Assembly: GCA_023548195.1 (NCBI GenBank)
Contig: JAJHZJ010000014.1
Span: 12,624,718 to 12,688,717 of the forward strand
Reading direction: 5' to 3'
Length of the DNA stretch: 64,000 nucleotides
Origin: Bettongia penicillata ogilbyi
Taxonomy: Eukaryota; Chordata; Mammalia; Diprotodontia; Potoroidae
In this document: positions 1-10,939 of the stretch, in pieces
Position numbering within the stretch: the stretch's first letter is position 1
Layout: each line of letters opens with the position of its first letter
The notes under the pieces: model-generated
What the model was told of the DNA's origin: nothing
What the model saw: the letters and a program-made list of their open reading frames with translations, nothing else
The model's database searches: none
Translations under genes and position numbers: made by a program

Positions 1-250
1 CCTCCGTGGAGGAGGGGATAGCCCTGTCGTGCAGCTAGGCCATACGGTCGCACGGCAGGGACCGGAGACGTCCGAAGACCTGGAGGAAAGGTTTCCCAAG
101 CGAAGTCTGGGGTAAGGAAGTGGGCCCTGTGTTAGAGTGCCGCCTGGAATATTGGGCGAAGACCCCAGAGAGATTACCGCCTGGAATAGTGGGCGAGGCC
201 ACCTGGCTTAGTAGCCAAGTGAAGGCCGGGGATTAGCCCCGTGCACTTAT
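1..250. other. GC-rich segment cut by the window edge, unidentified
   Basis: This stretch is clearly richer in GC and CpG than the DNA after it. It contains a near-perfect 20-base direct repeat (the core CCGCCTGGAATA at about 142 and 178, each followed by a GTGGGCGA- or TTGGGCGA-like end). The composition and short internal repeat would fit the end of an LTR or another retroelement, but I do not recognise the family and the left part is missing. No credible reading frame is present. Confidence 0.3.
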
Positions 251-844
251 CTACAGATAGATTTGCCAATCCTTTCAGTACCTTGAAATGAATATAGTTC
301 ATTTGGACCTGGTGACAAATTCTTTAAAGGTAGCTTTCTTGTTATCTCCTTTTATCTTAGGTCTCAGCTCCCTCAATTCAGCCTCCTACTGGTCCCCATC
401 TGTAGATCTTTGGTTAAAAAAAAAAAAGAAAACTGTTGCTAACCTTGAGTATTTCTGTCCAGTCTCCTTTCTCAGTTATCCTCATCTGTCTTATCTAGCT
501 CCAAGAGTCCTATCTTTTCTTTTCCCTTATTCCTTTGGTTAAGTTCTAAGAGTAGAGAATAGACCAGGATCATCACTTGTATGTAATAGGTCCACTTTCC
601 ATATAAGACCACTTTCCTCAGACTTTCCCCTGAAACTTCCAGAGGGAAGAAAAGGCAATGGGGGGAGGGGGAAGGGAAGCAAAGAAAATAATAGTTATGT
701 CTACCTGGATTTACTATACCTCTTATGTGCCTAATCCTGTGTGCAGTTTTACTCTGGGGACAAAGCTCCTCCCTCAGGAATTTCACTAGAGTTGGGATGG
801 AGTTGGGGTGGAGATAAAGATTGAAAAACAAAACAAGACAGGAT
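251..844. other. intergenic, no gene seen
   Basis: AT-rich DNA with an A-run near 416-430 and purine-rich patches near 640-680. The open frames here are short and have no recognisable protein features. It runs directly into the target-site duplication of the half-L1 insertion. Confidence 0.4.
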
Positions 845-862
845 ATAAATTATCAAATTTGG
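845..862 (+). repeat. 5' target-site duplication of half-L1
   Basis: The 18 bases ATAAATTATCAAATTTGG occur here and again at 3752-3769, immediately flanking the retroelement. A perfect direct repeat of this length at the two ends is the mark of target-primed reverse transcription. The first few A/T bases could instead belong to the element's A-rich tail in the 3' copy. Confidence 0.85.
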
Positions 863-1340
863 GGGGGCGGATTCAAGATGGCGGAGTAGAAAGACGCATG
901 TTTGCGAGCTTCGAACCCACAGCCCATAAAGTTAATGTAAAAAGAGATCCCCATAAGTTCTGGATCACTGTAGTGGGTGCAGAAACAGAGTGGAAGAGAT
1001 TTCCGTTCCAGAGAGCCCTGGAGAGCCGTCCCCAGGGTCCATCGCGCCCCAGAAAGCGGACCCAACCCCAGTTCTGCCCTGGATGCGGCCCCAGAGAAAC
1101 TGATCCAAGCAGGCTTCAGGGATGGAAGCTCCGGCGGCCAGGAAGGTCCCTCCGCCCACAGAAGTTACACGTCAGTGAGAGAGACGGCTGACTGGCCGAG
1201 GGAAGCGGGGTGTCTCCGTGGCTCGGGACCCCTCAGGAGGAAGTGGCAGCGGCAGAGGCGGGGGCAGGAAGCATGGAGGCAGAGGCGGGAGGAAGCAGCG
1301 GCTGCAGCCTGGGACTCCCCCAGCAGCAGGCAGGATCTTC

Positions 1341-1477
1341 ATTACTGAAAGTCTCTGCATAAACAACCTGAGGGAGCTGAGCCTGGGAGACGGCCCTGCC
1401 CCATCCCACTCCATTACTGAAGGTCTCTGCATAAAGCCCCTGAGGGAACTGAGCCTGGGAGGCGGCCCTGCCCCCAC
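1341..1477 (+). repeat. 72-bp tandem duplication in the half-L1 5' UTR
   Basis: Two copies of a segment beginning ATTACTGAA and ending near GGCCCTGCCCC start at 1341 and 1413. They differ at only a few bases. Tandemly repeated 5' UTR monomers are common in L1 promoters, so this may be a promoter monomer pair. No coding role is evident. Confidence 0.75.
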
Positions 1478-1620
1478 CCCAGCACCAGAACTAAAGCTCA
1501 CATTGATTAGCAGCCGGGCAGCGCGGAAAGCCCATTTGAATCTCAGACTCCAAGCACTAGCTGAGTGGATCTAGGCAGGGGTGGAGAGGAATCTCAGAAG
1601 GCAAGTAACTGGCTGGGAAA

Positions 1621-2721
1621 ATGCCTAGAAAAGGGAAGAAAAATAAAACTATAGAGAGTTTTTTGGAACAGATGCAAATGATCCCGACGTTTGGATCTGA
1701 TGACGAGGACATATTCTTGCCATCAGGAAAAGACGTGGAGGGTGGGGCCTCGGTACCCCAGACATCACAGGGGGATGTCAGGTGGGTTCAGGCCTTGGAA
1801 GAGTTCAAAAAGGATTTTGAAAAGCAAGTTAGACAGGTGGAGGAAAAACTGGGAAGAGAAATGAGAGAGATGCAAGAAAAGTGTGAAAAACAGGTCAATA
1901 CCTTGGTAAAGGAGACCCAAAAAAATGCTGAAGAAAATAACACCTTGAAAAATAGGCTCACTCAATTGGCAAAAGAGGTTCAAAAAGCCAATGAGGAGAA
2001 GAATGCTTTCAAAAGCAGAATTAGCCAAATGGAAAAAGAGGTTCAAAAGCTCACTGAATTTAATAGTTCTCTCAAAATTAGAATGGAACAGATGGAGTCT
2101 AATGACTTTCAGAGAAACCAAGAAATCACCAAACAAAACCAAAAGAATGAAAAAATGGAATAGAATGTGAAATATCTCATGGGAAAAACAACTGACCTGG
2201 AAAATAGATTCAGGAGAGACAATTTAAAAATTATGGGACTACCTGAAAGTCGTGATCAAAAAAAGAGCCTAGATATCATCTTCCATGAAATTATCGAGGA
2301 AAACTTCCCTGACATTCTACAACCAGAGGGCAAAATAAGTATTGAAAGAATCCATCGATCACCACCTGAAAGAGATCCAAAAAGAGAAACTCCTAGGAAC
2401 ATTGTGGCCAAAGTCCAGAACTCCCAGCTCAAGGAGAAAATCTTGCAAGCAGCTAGAAAGAAACAATTCCAGTACTGTGGAAATACAATCAGGATAACCC
2501 AAGATCTAGCAGCTTCTACATTAAGGGATCGAAGGGCGTGGAATAGGATATTCCAGAAGTCAAAGGAACTAGGACTCAAACCAAGAATCACCTACCAAGC
2601 AAAACTGAGTATAATACTTCAGGGGAAAATATGGTCTTTCAATGAAACAGAGGACTTTCCATCATTCTTGATGAAAAGACCAGAGCTGAAAAGAAAATTT
2701 GACTTTCAAACACAAGAATGA
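1621..2721 (+). pseudogene. L1/HAL1 ORF1-like RNA-binding protein, interrupted by one in-frame stop
   Basis: The frame starts at ATG 1621 and would encode about 366 residues, the usual size for mammalian L1 ORF1p. Its order matches the family: a basic N-terminus, a long Glu/Lys-rich coiled coil with heptad spacing (roughly residues 55-190), an RRM-like segment with the conserved NLKIMGLPES motif near residue 205, and a C-terminal domain with ARKKQF, RRAWN and LGLKPR-type motifs. ORF1p is a trimeric nucleic-acid chaperone that coats element RNA in the cytoplasm. A TAG at 2161-2163 splits the frame after the coiled coil. Downstream codons stay in the same frame to the stop at 2719-2721, so this is a single nonsense change with no frameshift. 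As it stands the product would lack its RNA-binding domains and should be inactive. Confidence 0.85.
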
Positions 2722-3751
2722 GAAGAAGCATGAAAAAGTAAACAGCAAAGAGAAGTCTTAAGGGACTTACCAGAAGTGAACTGTTTACATTCCTACATGG
2801 AAAGATAATATTTGTAACTCTTAAAACTTTTCAGTATCTGGGTAGTTGGTGGGTCTATACACACACAGGTACATGCATGCATGCACACACACATACACAC
2901 ATGCACACACACACAGAGACAGAGAGCACAGAATGAATTGAATAGGATGGGACCATATCTTAAAAGAAATTAAGGTAAATGGTGAGAGAGAAATGTACTG
3001 GGAGGAAAGAGGGTGAAATGGAATGGGGTAATTATATGTCATTTAAGAGGCAAGTAGGAGACTTTTTAGTGGAGGGAAAAAGAGGAGAGCTGAGGAAAAA
3101 AAAAAGAAGTTTACCCTCATCACATTTGACTAAAGGAAGGAATAAAATGCACACTCATTTTGGTATGAAAACCTATCTTACAGTATAAGAAAGTGGGGGA
3201 GAAGGAGATAAGCAAGGGGGGGGATGATGGAAGGGAGGGCAAAGGGAGGAGGGAGCAATTTGAAGTCAACACTCGGGGAGGGACAGGATCAAAAGACAGA
3301 AGAGAAACAATGAGGGGCAGGTTAGGATGGAGGGTAATTCAGTTAGTCTTACACAACACGACTATCAGGAAAGTCATTTGCAAAACTACACAGATATGGC
3401 ATATATTGAATTGCCTGCCTTCCCAAAGGGAATGGGTGGGGAGGGAGGGATGGGGAGAATTTGGAACTCAAAGTTTTAGGAACAACTGTTTAGTATTGTT
3501 GTTGCTACTAGGAAAGAAGACATACAGTTAATGAGGAATAGAAAGTCATCTGGCCTTACAGGAGAAAACAGAAGATGGAGACAAGAGAAGGGAAAGATGA
3601 CAGAAGAGAGGGCAGATTGGAGATAGGGAAAATTAGATTGCTTGGGGTATTGGGGTGGGGGGAGGGGAAAAAAGGGGAGAAAATTTGGAACCCACAATTT
3701 TGTGAAAATGAATGTAAAAAGTTAAATAAATAAATTTTTAAAAATAAATAA

Positions 3752-3769
3752 ATAAATTATCAAATTTGG
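3752..3769 (+). repeat. 3' target-site duplication of half-L1
   Basis: Perfect copy of the 18 bases at 845-862, directly after the A-rich tail of the element. It marks the 3' junction of the insertion. Confidence 0.85.
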
Positions 3770-6390
3770 TATAGGTCAATATTTCCTAACAGTCCTGAGT
3801 AGTGACAAAAGGTCAATGCTGGAGATGTTTCTTTCTAAATTATGAAATGAGAAAATTATTTCAGCATAAAGCAGATTAGCTTCTATTTTGCTTCAAAATT
3901 TCCCCAAGCCTCAGACCTCAAAGACTAGGCTTCAGTTTTCAGTCTTGAAATATGTCAGTGGATTTCAAGTCCCAAAGGAGTAGCATGTCACTGAAGGCAA
4001 AGTCCATGGCAATTATAGTCTCCAATGTCTATCTATGCAAGCCTCTGGGGACCAAGGAACTGCAAGATTTTGATCCTTTTAGAAAAGTGTTCTATATTTT
4101 TTCTCCTCTCATCCAAAAAGAGGTAGGAAGGACTAAAATCCCATTAGAGATGAAAAATGAGAATAGTGTTTAAAACAAATGGTACTTTCTTGTGCTTGCA
4201 TGTATCACTGAGAGAAAAGGTGGGAGATCTGGATACCTCACAGTGTCACATTATCTAGTGTCACTGCTGCTATGGCCACTGTCATGACCATGAACTTACA
4301 AGAGAAGGAAGGTTGAGGGCAAGAGGGTAGTAGCTACCTGCATCCTGTCTGAGGATAACCACAGTGGGACTCCCACCCCAATCTATTTCCAGCTGCCTCT
4401 CTTTCTGAGTTTATTTTCCATTGCCTTGTTTGTCTGTGTGTGTACATTGTTTTTATTGCTATAGACAATCAGTTCACTTTCTATATTTGCCAAGTGTTCT
4501 CAAAAAGAGATAGACAAGTTTTACTAAGGAGCTTTTCTGTGTCTATGGGTATATCCTTGTAGGGATTAAAAGAACTTGAGAAGTTCATTATGGTCACTTG
4601 GGAACCCAAAGAGAGAGAAGAAAAATCTCCTTCCAAATTACAGGGGGTATCTGCAAAGGGATCTACATGAACCAATGAGACTTTACTAAGGAAAATTAGA
4701 ACCTCCCCAAAAAAGCAAGGAAAAGAAAAAAACAATGCAAATCTAGACCAATGGATTCCACTGGGCAAAAGAGCTTAGCAGACAGGGAGAGAAAGGCTTG
4801 GTAAACATAAGGAACTTCCTTGGAGACAGTCACCTGAAAAAAATTCCCTTTCCCATTGTTCCCTCTTGGATAAACTAAAAGGTATCATCTCTTTTTCCCC
4901 TCTGTCAAAGTGGAAAGTAGCGACCATAGGGAAAGATTAAGTCTGAAAAGAGGAGTTGGAAAAGAATGATGCCACTCACTTGAGAGTGGGGGTTAGAGAG
5001 AAAGTATAGTTTTCCATTGCAACAAAAACCTTCCAACCCTTACCCACTGCTAAAGAAACAATGAAATATTGTGTGTGAGAAAGAGAGAGAGAAAGGGGAG
5101 GAAGGAAGGGAGGGAGACTGACTTTCAAGTGCTATACAAATATGATAGGAGGAGGGGAAATCAATTCAATTAAACATGCATTTTATTGAACACTTAGTTT
5201 TTTTTTTTTAAACTAAACTCTTTGAAGGTGGGGAATACAATAATCAAAAAAAGTCTCAAGAATCTTATATTCTACTGCAGGAGGAAAAAAAGGAGAAAGA
5301 GAAGGAGAATCGGGTGATGATGTTGGAGTTTCTGAAAATGCAGCAGAAGCTGTGAGTTAGAATAATAAGGAAGTCTTCAAAAGACATTGAGCATTGAAAA
5401 TTGGGGAGGAAATGGTAATCAGGAGTGTGGTTAGAAGAAATACTGTAAACAGTTCCTGCTATCATTTCTCAGACAGGGGAGCAACAGGACAGATGCTTCC
5501 TATAACTACAACTACCCACAATGTGGTCTTAGAATAGGAAAAGTACAGAAAGGAAAAACTCCTCCAGAGAACTCCACTCCCTTAGGGATGCCATTGGGAA
5601 ATTCTTAGTGGAAAGATAATTTGGAGTACAGGACTCTCTCCTCCATCTCTACCTATACAGACACCCAGTCTCACAGAAATGTACACAAGAAGACACATAT
5701 TGGACCACTTTCTCCTTTGAACAAAGGAATGATTTCTTTGATTACCATTGTTCAGTCCCTACTCCTTCCAACCTAGAAGGACCCAGACAATGACCTCTAG
5801 GACAAGTGTCCTTCAACAGATAGATATTGCCTAAAAGTTTGGTCCATTGATCACAAACTTGAAGCTCTCTATACAGACTTGGTCCCATAAGCCTGACCCC
5901 ACATAGGTTACTGACAATATAGCTGGTCTAGTTACACAGAAGTAGCCAACTTCATAAGAACACAAATAACTAGATCCATCAATTTTACTGTCAACATGGA
6001 GAGTTCAAAACAGAAATAAAAGAAGTGTCACTGACCATTCAAATCATTCTGCACATATCTGATATATCTGTCTTTGGTCTATGTATGTTTACCCCAACAT
6101 CCTGGTACCCTCTCTAACACTTTACTGACCTGAGTGACTTCTTTAACCATAGAAATCCTCCATCACCTAATCCCTGAACCCTCCCTTCATAATCATTTTT
6201 GCATCCCTTACAGTCTCTGGGCATCTCTAGCTCTTTATCTCTAACCTCATGTTTGTGCCTGTAACTCTGAGATTCTATCTCCCTTTCCCTGTTGGCGTAG
6301 AGTACCAAGCCCAAAATGCATTTCCTACCACTACCACCTTCCCCCACCACCCCCACTACCCATAATAACTGACAGGCCCAAGCCTCATAC
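3770..6390. other. intergenic DNA 5' of the I-alpha promoter
   Basis: No gene is supported. The stretch has short purine tracts (about 5070-5115 and 5278-5310) and an exact octamer ATGCAAAT at 4735-4742. That octamer is isolated from other B-cell motifs and may be chance. The open frames are short and lack protein-like composition or conserved motifs. By IGH order, a C-epsilon gene would be expected further left, outside the window. Confidence 0.4.
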
Positions 6391-6394
6391 ACCT

Positions 6395-6475
6395 GGCCCA
6401 GCCACAACCAGAACCACAAAGCAGACATGACGTGGAGGACAGGCTGGATCAGCTAGGACAGGAAGTCAAGGAGAG
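6395..6475 (+). promoter_or_regulatory. I-alpha germline-transcript promoter with TGF-beta response element and CRE
   Basis: Two RUNX-type boxes (GCCACAACCAG at 6401, GAACCACAAAG at 6411) are followed at once by a SMAD-type CAGACA (6422-6427) and a CRE/ATF-type TGACGTGG (6428-6435). An ETS-type ACAGGAAGT lies about 25 bases further on. This order and spacing (tandem ACCACA/CAGAC elements abutting ATGACGTGG) is the arrangement known from the human and mouse germline C-alpha promoters, where TGF-beta acts through RUNX3 and SMADs to start the transcript that directs switching to IgA. It lies 7.3 kb upstream of CH1 on the coding strand, as expected. The homology is recalled, not computed. Confidence 0.75.
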
Positions 6476-6479
6476 TGAC

Positions 6480-6863
6480 CACTGAGCCCCTCTGATAATC
6501 TAGAGTCTGAGCCTATGGGTGGAAGAGGGAGGGAGAAAGAGAGGTCAGGTGTAGACCAAAAGACTTCTAAGACTGCCCTTCCTTGGTAGATGGACAGACA
6601 CAGGCGTGGGTCCAGGAAACAATTCAGGTAATCCTTGTCTCATCATTTTCCCCAGAACCAGGTCCTAGTACCCAAAGAAAAGGGAAAAGATACTAAGGAA
6701 GAAGCTGGAAGAAGTTGTACTGGAAACTCAGATATTTTGGGAGGGAAATACAGAGAAGAGAAAAGAGGGAGGGAGGACAGAAGAAGAGGAAGGAAAATTT
6801 TATTGACAAGGCAGGGATTCTATGGGGAATCAAGAAGAAAAGGCTGCCTGAATTTGATTTAAG
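6480..6863 (+). ncRNA. candidate I-alpha exon of the germline transcript
   Basis: An I exon should begin just after the CRE/RUNX promoter and splice to the CH1 acceptor at 13765/13766. Two reasonable donors are present: CAG|GTAATC (exon end 6627) and AAG|GTAATT (exon end 6863). The second gives an exon of nearly 400 bases, the first one of about 150 bases. I exons do not code for protein, so there is no frame to test. Start and end are inferred from position alone. Confidence 0.4.
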
Positions 6864-7059
6864 GTAATTCAAGAGGTCTGTGATCTAGTACTTGCTTTGT
6901 CAAAAACTTGTATTAACTTCGAAAAGTTGTTTCCCTTCTATGAGGTTCATTTTATTTATCCAAAATTAAGACTCTGGACTTCCAGCTTGATATTCCATAA
7001 ATCTGTTTCTTCTTAGGATATGCTAGGAGAGAAAAGGGTGTCAGATAGCAAAGAGCCAC

Positions 7060-7880
7060 TCCTAATAATTTTTATCTGTTGTTGTGGCAAATGGGGAACC
7101 AAAAAGACAAAGGAGAAAGAGATAAGGGGTCTGAAAAGACATGGAAACTGTGAGTCCTGTGAGGATTCCGAGGAATGTAAGGATTAATAAGGATAGGAAG
7201 GCAAAGGGCTGTGAGAACTGAGAACTCTGAGGGATGGGAGAGAACTGAAAGCATAGAAAGGGCAGGAGGACAAAATGAGGGGGAAGTTCAGTGCAAGCAC
7301 ATAGAAGATAATTCAAAATTTCTGTTGATTAGTTAAGAGAGTTGTGAATTCTGTAAAGGATCTGAGGACTTTGAGTTTTGAGAAGAATGGGAGAGATGAG
7401 AAACATGAAAGGAATATGAGCATGGTAAGAGCTCTGAGAGAGGTGATGGATTTGAATACTGGTGAGCACTGTGAGTGTCTGTGCTATCATGTGGAAAATG
7501 CTGTATTTGGAGCTAGGAAACCTGGGTTCAAATATTTATTCTGAGCTTGGACAAAGTGACTTAAACTCTAGTTCTTCATCTAGAAAGTGAAGGGGCTGGA
7601 CTTGATGACCCCTAATGTCCCTTCCATCTCTATAGCAATGATCAGAAAACTGAGTCTGAGTGAGGGATATGAAAGATGGGAGAGGTGAAAGAGATGGGAG
7701 GGCTATTAGAGATGTAAGGAAGATGGGAGAGGAATAGGAGAGATATAAGGATGTGAATGAAGGATGAAGGATATTAGGAGTGTGAAAGCTTGAGGAATAT
7801 AAGGAGTAGTGAGAACTGTAGGTCTATAGGGTACATAGGAATCCTCATATGGAAAGCAGTGTATACAGAAAGAAAGAGCA
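7060..7880 (+). repeat. candidate degenerate alpha switch region (S-alpha)
   Basis: The coding strand is strongly purine-rich. It is built of loosely repeated short words such as GTGAGAACTGAGAAC, GATGGGAGAG, GGATGTAAGG and GAGTGTGAAAG, with roughly 10-base spacing in places. It lies between the I-alpha promoter and CH1, where class-switch recombination to IgA must break DNA. Compared with eutherian S-alpha it is short and poor in AGCT and G-clusters, and a SINE at about 7497-7655 interrupts it. S regions supply R-loop-forming G-rich transcripts and AID targets. The assignment rests on position and composition. A longer switch region could also have been eroded or replaced by repeats. Confidence 0.45.
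7497..7655 (+). repeat. MIR/CORE-type SINE
   Basis: Contains the recognisable tRNA-derived SINE consensus words 'acctgggttcaaat', 'acaaagtgacttaaac' and 'tcatctagaaagtgaaggggctggacttgatgacc'-like text. It sits inside the candidate switch region. Confidence 0.65.
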
Positions 7881-8030
7881 TTGGTTCTGGAGTCAAGGGA
7901 ACCTAGGTAAAAATCCAACCTCTGACGGTATCTATCTGTATTACTTAACTTCGATGAACCTCAGTTTCTGCATCTGTAAGATAAGGGACTAGATAGCCTC
8001 TGAAGTCTCTTCTAGCTCTGGATCATATGA
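7861..8030 (+). repeat. MIR/CORE-type SINE
   Basis: Carries the 'gagcattggttctggagtcaa', 'cctcagtttctgcatctgtaag' and 'tctcttctagctctggatc' segments of the family, same strand as the gene. Diverged, ends approximate. Confidence 0.65.
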
Positions 8031-8149
8031 ATTAACCTCCCTGCTCCCAACTATTCTCCTGTCTTCAATCCTGATCCTAAGCAAAGGCAATCTTCTTTAA
8101 GAATTTCACAATTCAATATTTTTAAGTGTTTTGAATTTAAATTTATGCT

Positions 8150-9140
8150 TTTAAAAATATTTATTCAGTACCTACTCTGTGTGCAACACTAGACTTTAGT
8201 GCTGGGGAAAATACAAAGGTTGATGAGATACTATATCTAGTTTCGTAAAAATTACAGTCAAGTAGCGAGTGTAACACAAACATAAATTAGTATATTACAT
8301 GGGTAGGAGTGACCTAAAGATGAGTAAGACTTCAAAAGATGGATGAGAATTCAAGAAACAGGGGTGGAGAAGTTGGAGGACTGGGAAAGACATGCCAAGT
8401 TTAGGAAAGAGTAAAGAAAGGAAAAAGCTCAGTTTGACTAGGGCTGAGACTATTCATTCAGGAAGATATGAGATAAGGCTAGAAAAGGATGGAGGTAAAC
8501 TGTGGAGGTCCTTCCTGAGGAGCCTGCTAGAGAATGAGATTATTCAGTAGGTAAATAGAGAATGACTGAAAGGTTCAACCAAATCTATTTATAAGAAATG
8601 TGAATAATGGATTGACTGGGAAACAGATGGAGGTAGTAAAACTTGTTGAGAGACTGTGATATTAATTCAGTTCAGTTCAGATCAGCAAAAATATACTAAG
8701 TAGCTCACGTGTGCAAGGCACTACACTGGACAGTAGGGATATCAAAACAAGATGAAATTGTCCTTGCCTTCAAGGCATTTACACTCTACTGAGATAATAA
8801 TACATGCACAAATAAGGAACTACAAAGAATTTCAAGAGGAGGAGAGTCTTAGCAACTTGGGGGATCAGAGAAGGTCTCACAGAGGAGGAAATGCTCGAAT
8901 TGTACTTTATAGAAAGCTATGGATTTTAAGAGGCAAAAGTGAGGAAGAAATAAATTCCAGACATGACAAATTGCCTGGGCAAAGGCACCAAGGCCAGAAA
9001 AATATGTTGTATGCCCAGTAGGAAATAGGCTATGTTGGCAAGAACAGAGAGTGAGTGAAGGAGAAAAAAGTATAATAACACTTGAAAAATGCAAGTAGGC
9101 TGCAGGCAGATAATAAAGAACTTTCAGTGCTAAACAGAGG
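8150..9140 (+). repeat. old LINE 3' fragments (L2-like, family not certain)
   Basis: The text around 8160 and 8690 reads like 'tactctgtgtgcaacactagac...gctggggaaaatacaaagg' and 'gcaaggcactacactgg...tccttgccttcaaggcatttacactctactg'. These are words shared by a very abundant mammalian repeat that recurs in this window near 12000, 16570, 20110, 41900 and 62190. No intact frame remains; the short open frames here are not credible genes. Confidence 0.5.
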
Positions 9141-10930
9141 AATTCATATTTATCATCTAGGCCAATAATGTCAAATTCAAATCAAAAGTGATCCCAGAAA
9201 ATGTCGTAATGTGTCTTACAAGGAGTTACCCAGTTTTTGTTTAGATACTTTCCATGAAGGCAAGTCCACACTTTTTACACACTTGTAATAGCTTTCCTTA
9301 CACCAAGTATAAATCTGCATCTTCCATCCATTGTTCTTAGTTCTGTTCTCTCTGGCCAGTTGCAACAAATTTAATCTATCTCATGAAGTATTGATTGATT
9401 TGACAAATAAGTCCATAGCTATATCATTTGCCCCCTAAGCCTTCTCTAAGCCAATCATCCTCAGCTTCTTCATGTGACACTCATATGGCACAGATGCAAG
9501 GCCATTTTCTATCTTGGTTGGCTTCCTTTGGAAACTCTCCAGCTTGTCAGGGTCCTTCCTAAAACATGCTATGTAGGACAGAGCATGATATTCTGGATGT
9601 GGTCAGAACAAAGTAGAATAGAATGGTGCTATTACCTTCCCAGACCTGGTCTTAATGCTGCATAAGATCATACTAACTTCACCTGACTGGAACTCACACC
9701 TTGTTAGTATCCACTGCCCCTGGAGCATCTCGCTCTGTTTGGAGGGTGGAAAGTTTCCCCTAGAACCACCACTAAAGGAGGGAACCCAGGTCAGTCAACT
9801 CTTAATTTGCCACTTTGTCCTGCACTCTTCTGTACTTCTCCATAATGCCCTCCAAATGCACCTCTTTTCAGCTTCCTTTTGTGTGTTTTCTTTCCTCACT
9901 AGAGAGTTCAATGAGTGCAGGAATTATCTTACTTTTTTTATGTCTCCAATGCTTAGCACAGTTATTGGTATGTAGCTGACATTAAGTAAATATTTACTAA
10001 CAGATCAACTGACAATATCACAATGTTGATGCATACTGAGTTTGCTGTCTACTTAAACCATCAAATCTTTTTCAGAAATATAACTGCTAGATAGACGTCT
10101 CCCTTAACTAGTACTTTTTAAGTTAATTTTTTACCCAACTATAATACTTTATGTATATTATTATCACATTTCATCTCAATAGATTTGGCCCAGTATTCAA
10201 TCCCATTAATATTTTTATATTCTAATTGTCATAGGCTTTATTAACTAATCCTCTAGCGTTTATGTCATCTGCAAATTTTATAAATACGCCATCTATGCCT
10301 TTATCTAAGTCACTGTTAAAAATTTTGTACTGCTCAGTCCAGCACAAGTCACTAGGGCAATTCATTAAGGAACTAGTTTCGGGTTAACATTAAACCATCA
10401 ATTACTGCTCTCTGAGTCCATCCATTCAATCAGTTCTGAATCCAACTAATTGTAGTATTATCTAGCCCATATGTCTCCATCTTTTCCACAAGAATAATGT
10501 GAAAAAAAATCTATCAAATGCTTTTATAGTCTTTAAGTAAACTAAATCTTAGGCATTCCTCTGGCCTAAAAATCTTTTCAAAATGTCAACAAGAATAGTC
10601 TGACAAGACCACTCTTGATGAAGCTCTTGATGGTTCTTGAGATAACTACTTCCTTTTCTACATGTTCATTAACCATATGCTTAATAATATATTCTAGATT
10701 ATAATATATTTAGGATTCCAGGTCAACCATACTAGCTAAGAGCTGGCAGGGTCCCTTTTCTTCCCTAAAAAAAAATCAGGGCAGTCTTTACCCTTCTCCA
10801 GTCCTGAGGTGCCTCTTCATTTCTCCATGTGACTTAGCAATCACAATATTCACCTTTCAGTATCCTGAAATAGAATTCAGTTGAGCCTGGTAAGTTAGCC
10901 TCATCACAGACAGGTAGGTACTTTCTTACC
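9140..10930 (+). repeat. CR1/L3-type LINE 3' remnant
   Basis: The segment 10390-10930 follows the 3' region of CR1/L3 elements in order: 'agttctgaatccaactaattgtag', 'catcttttccacaagaataatgtg', 'ctatcaaatgctttta', and near the end 'ccttctccagtcctgaggtgcctcttc'. The upstream part (from about 9150) matches earlier 3' UTR-like text. All coding capacity is lost. A second copy of the same part lies at about 45720-47260. Confidence 0.6.
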
Positions 10931-10939
10931 ATCTCCCTA

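Larger units (their letters stand above)
863..3751 (+). mobile_element. full-length half-L1 (HAL1-type, ORF1-only LINE-1), marsupial type
   Basis: The element opens with a G-run and a GATGGCGGAGTAGAAAGACG-type L1 5' UTR start. It continues through a GC-rich 5' UTR with a 72-bp tandem duplication (starts at 1341 and 1413), then one ORF1-like frame (1621-2721). It passes straight into a roughly 1-kb 3' UTR with a CA/TG microsatellite (about 2860-2915), G-rich purine tracts and an AATAAATAAA-type tail. No endonuclease or reverse-transcriptase frame lies between ORF1 and the 3' UTR, which is the architecture known as HAL1. Such elements depend on L1 ORF2 protein supplied in trans. The 18-bp duplication at both ends shows the copy inserted in this form and was not produced by a later ORF2 deletion. 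It lies upstream of the I-alpha promoter, in IGH intergenic DNA. Confidence 0.85.

Noticed and set aside
977..1574. Several overlapping frames of 109-127 residues on both strands
   Set aside because: They lie in the GC-rich half-L1 5' UTR, where stop codons are rare; they conflict with each other and precede the real ORF1 start.
4735..4742. Perfect octamer ATGCAAAT upstream of the I-alpha promoter
   Set aside because: Isolated, with no E-box, ETS or NF-kB motif clustered around it; one exact octamer in several kilobases of AT-rich DNA can be chance.
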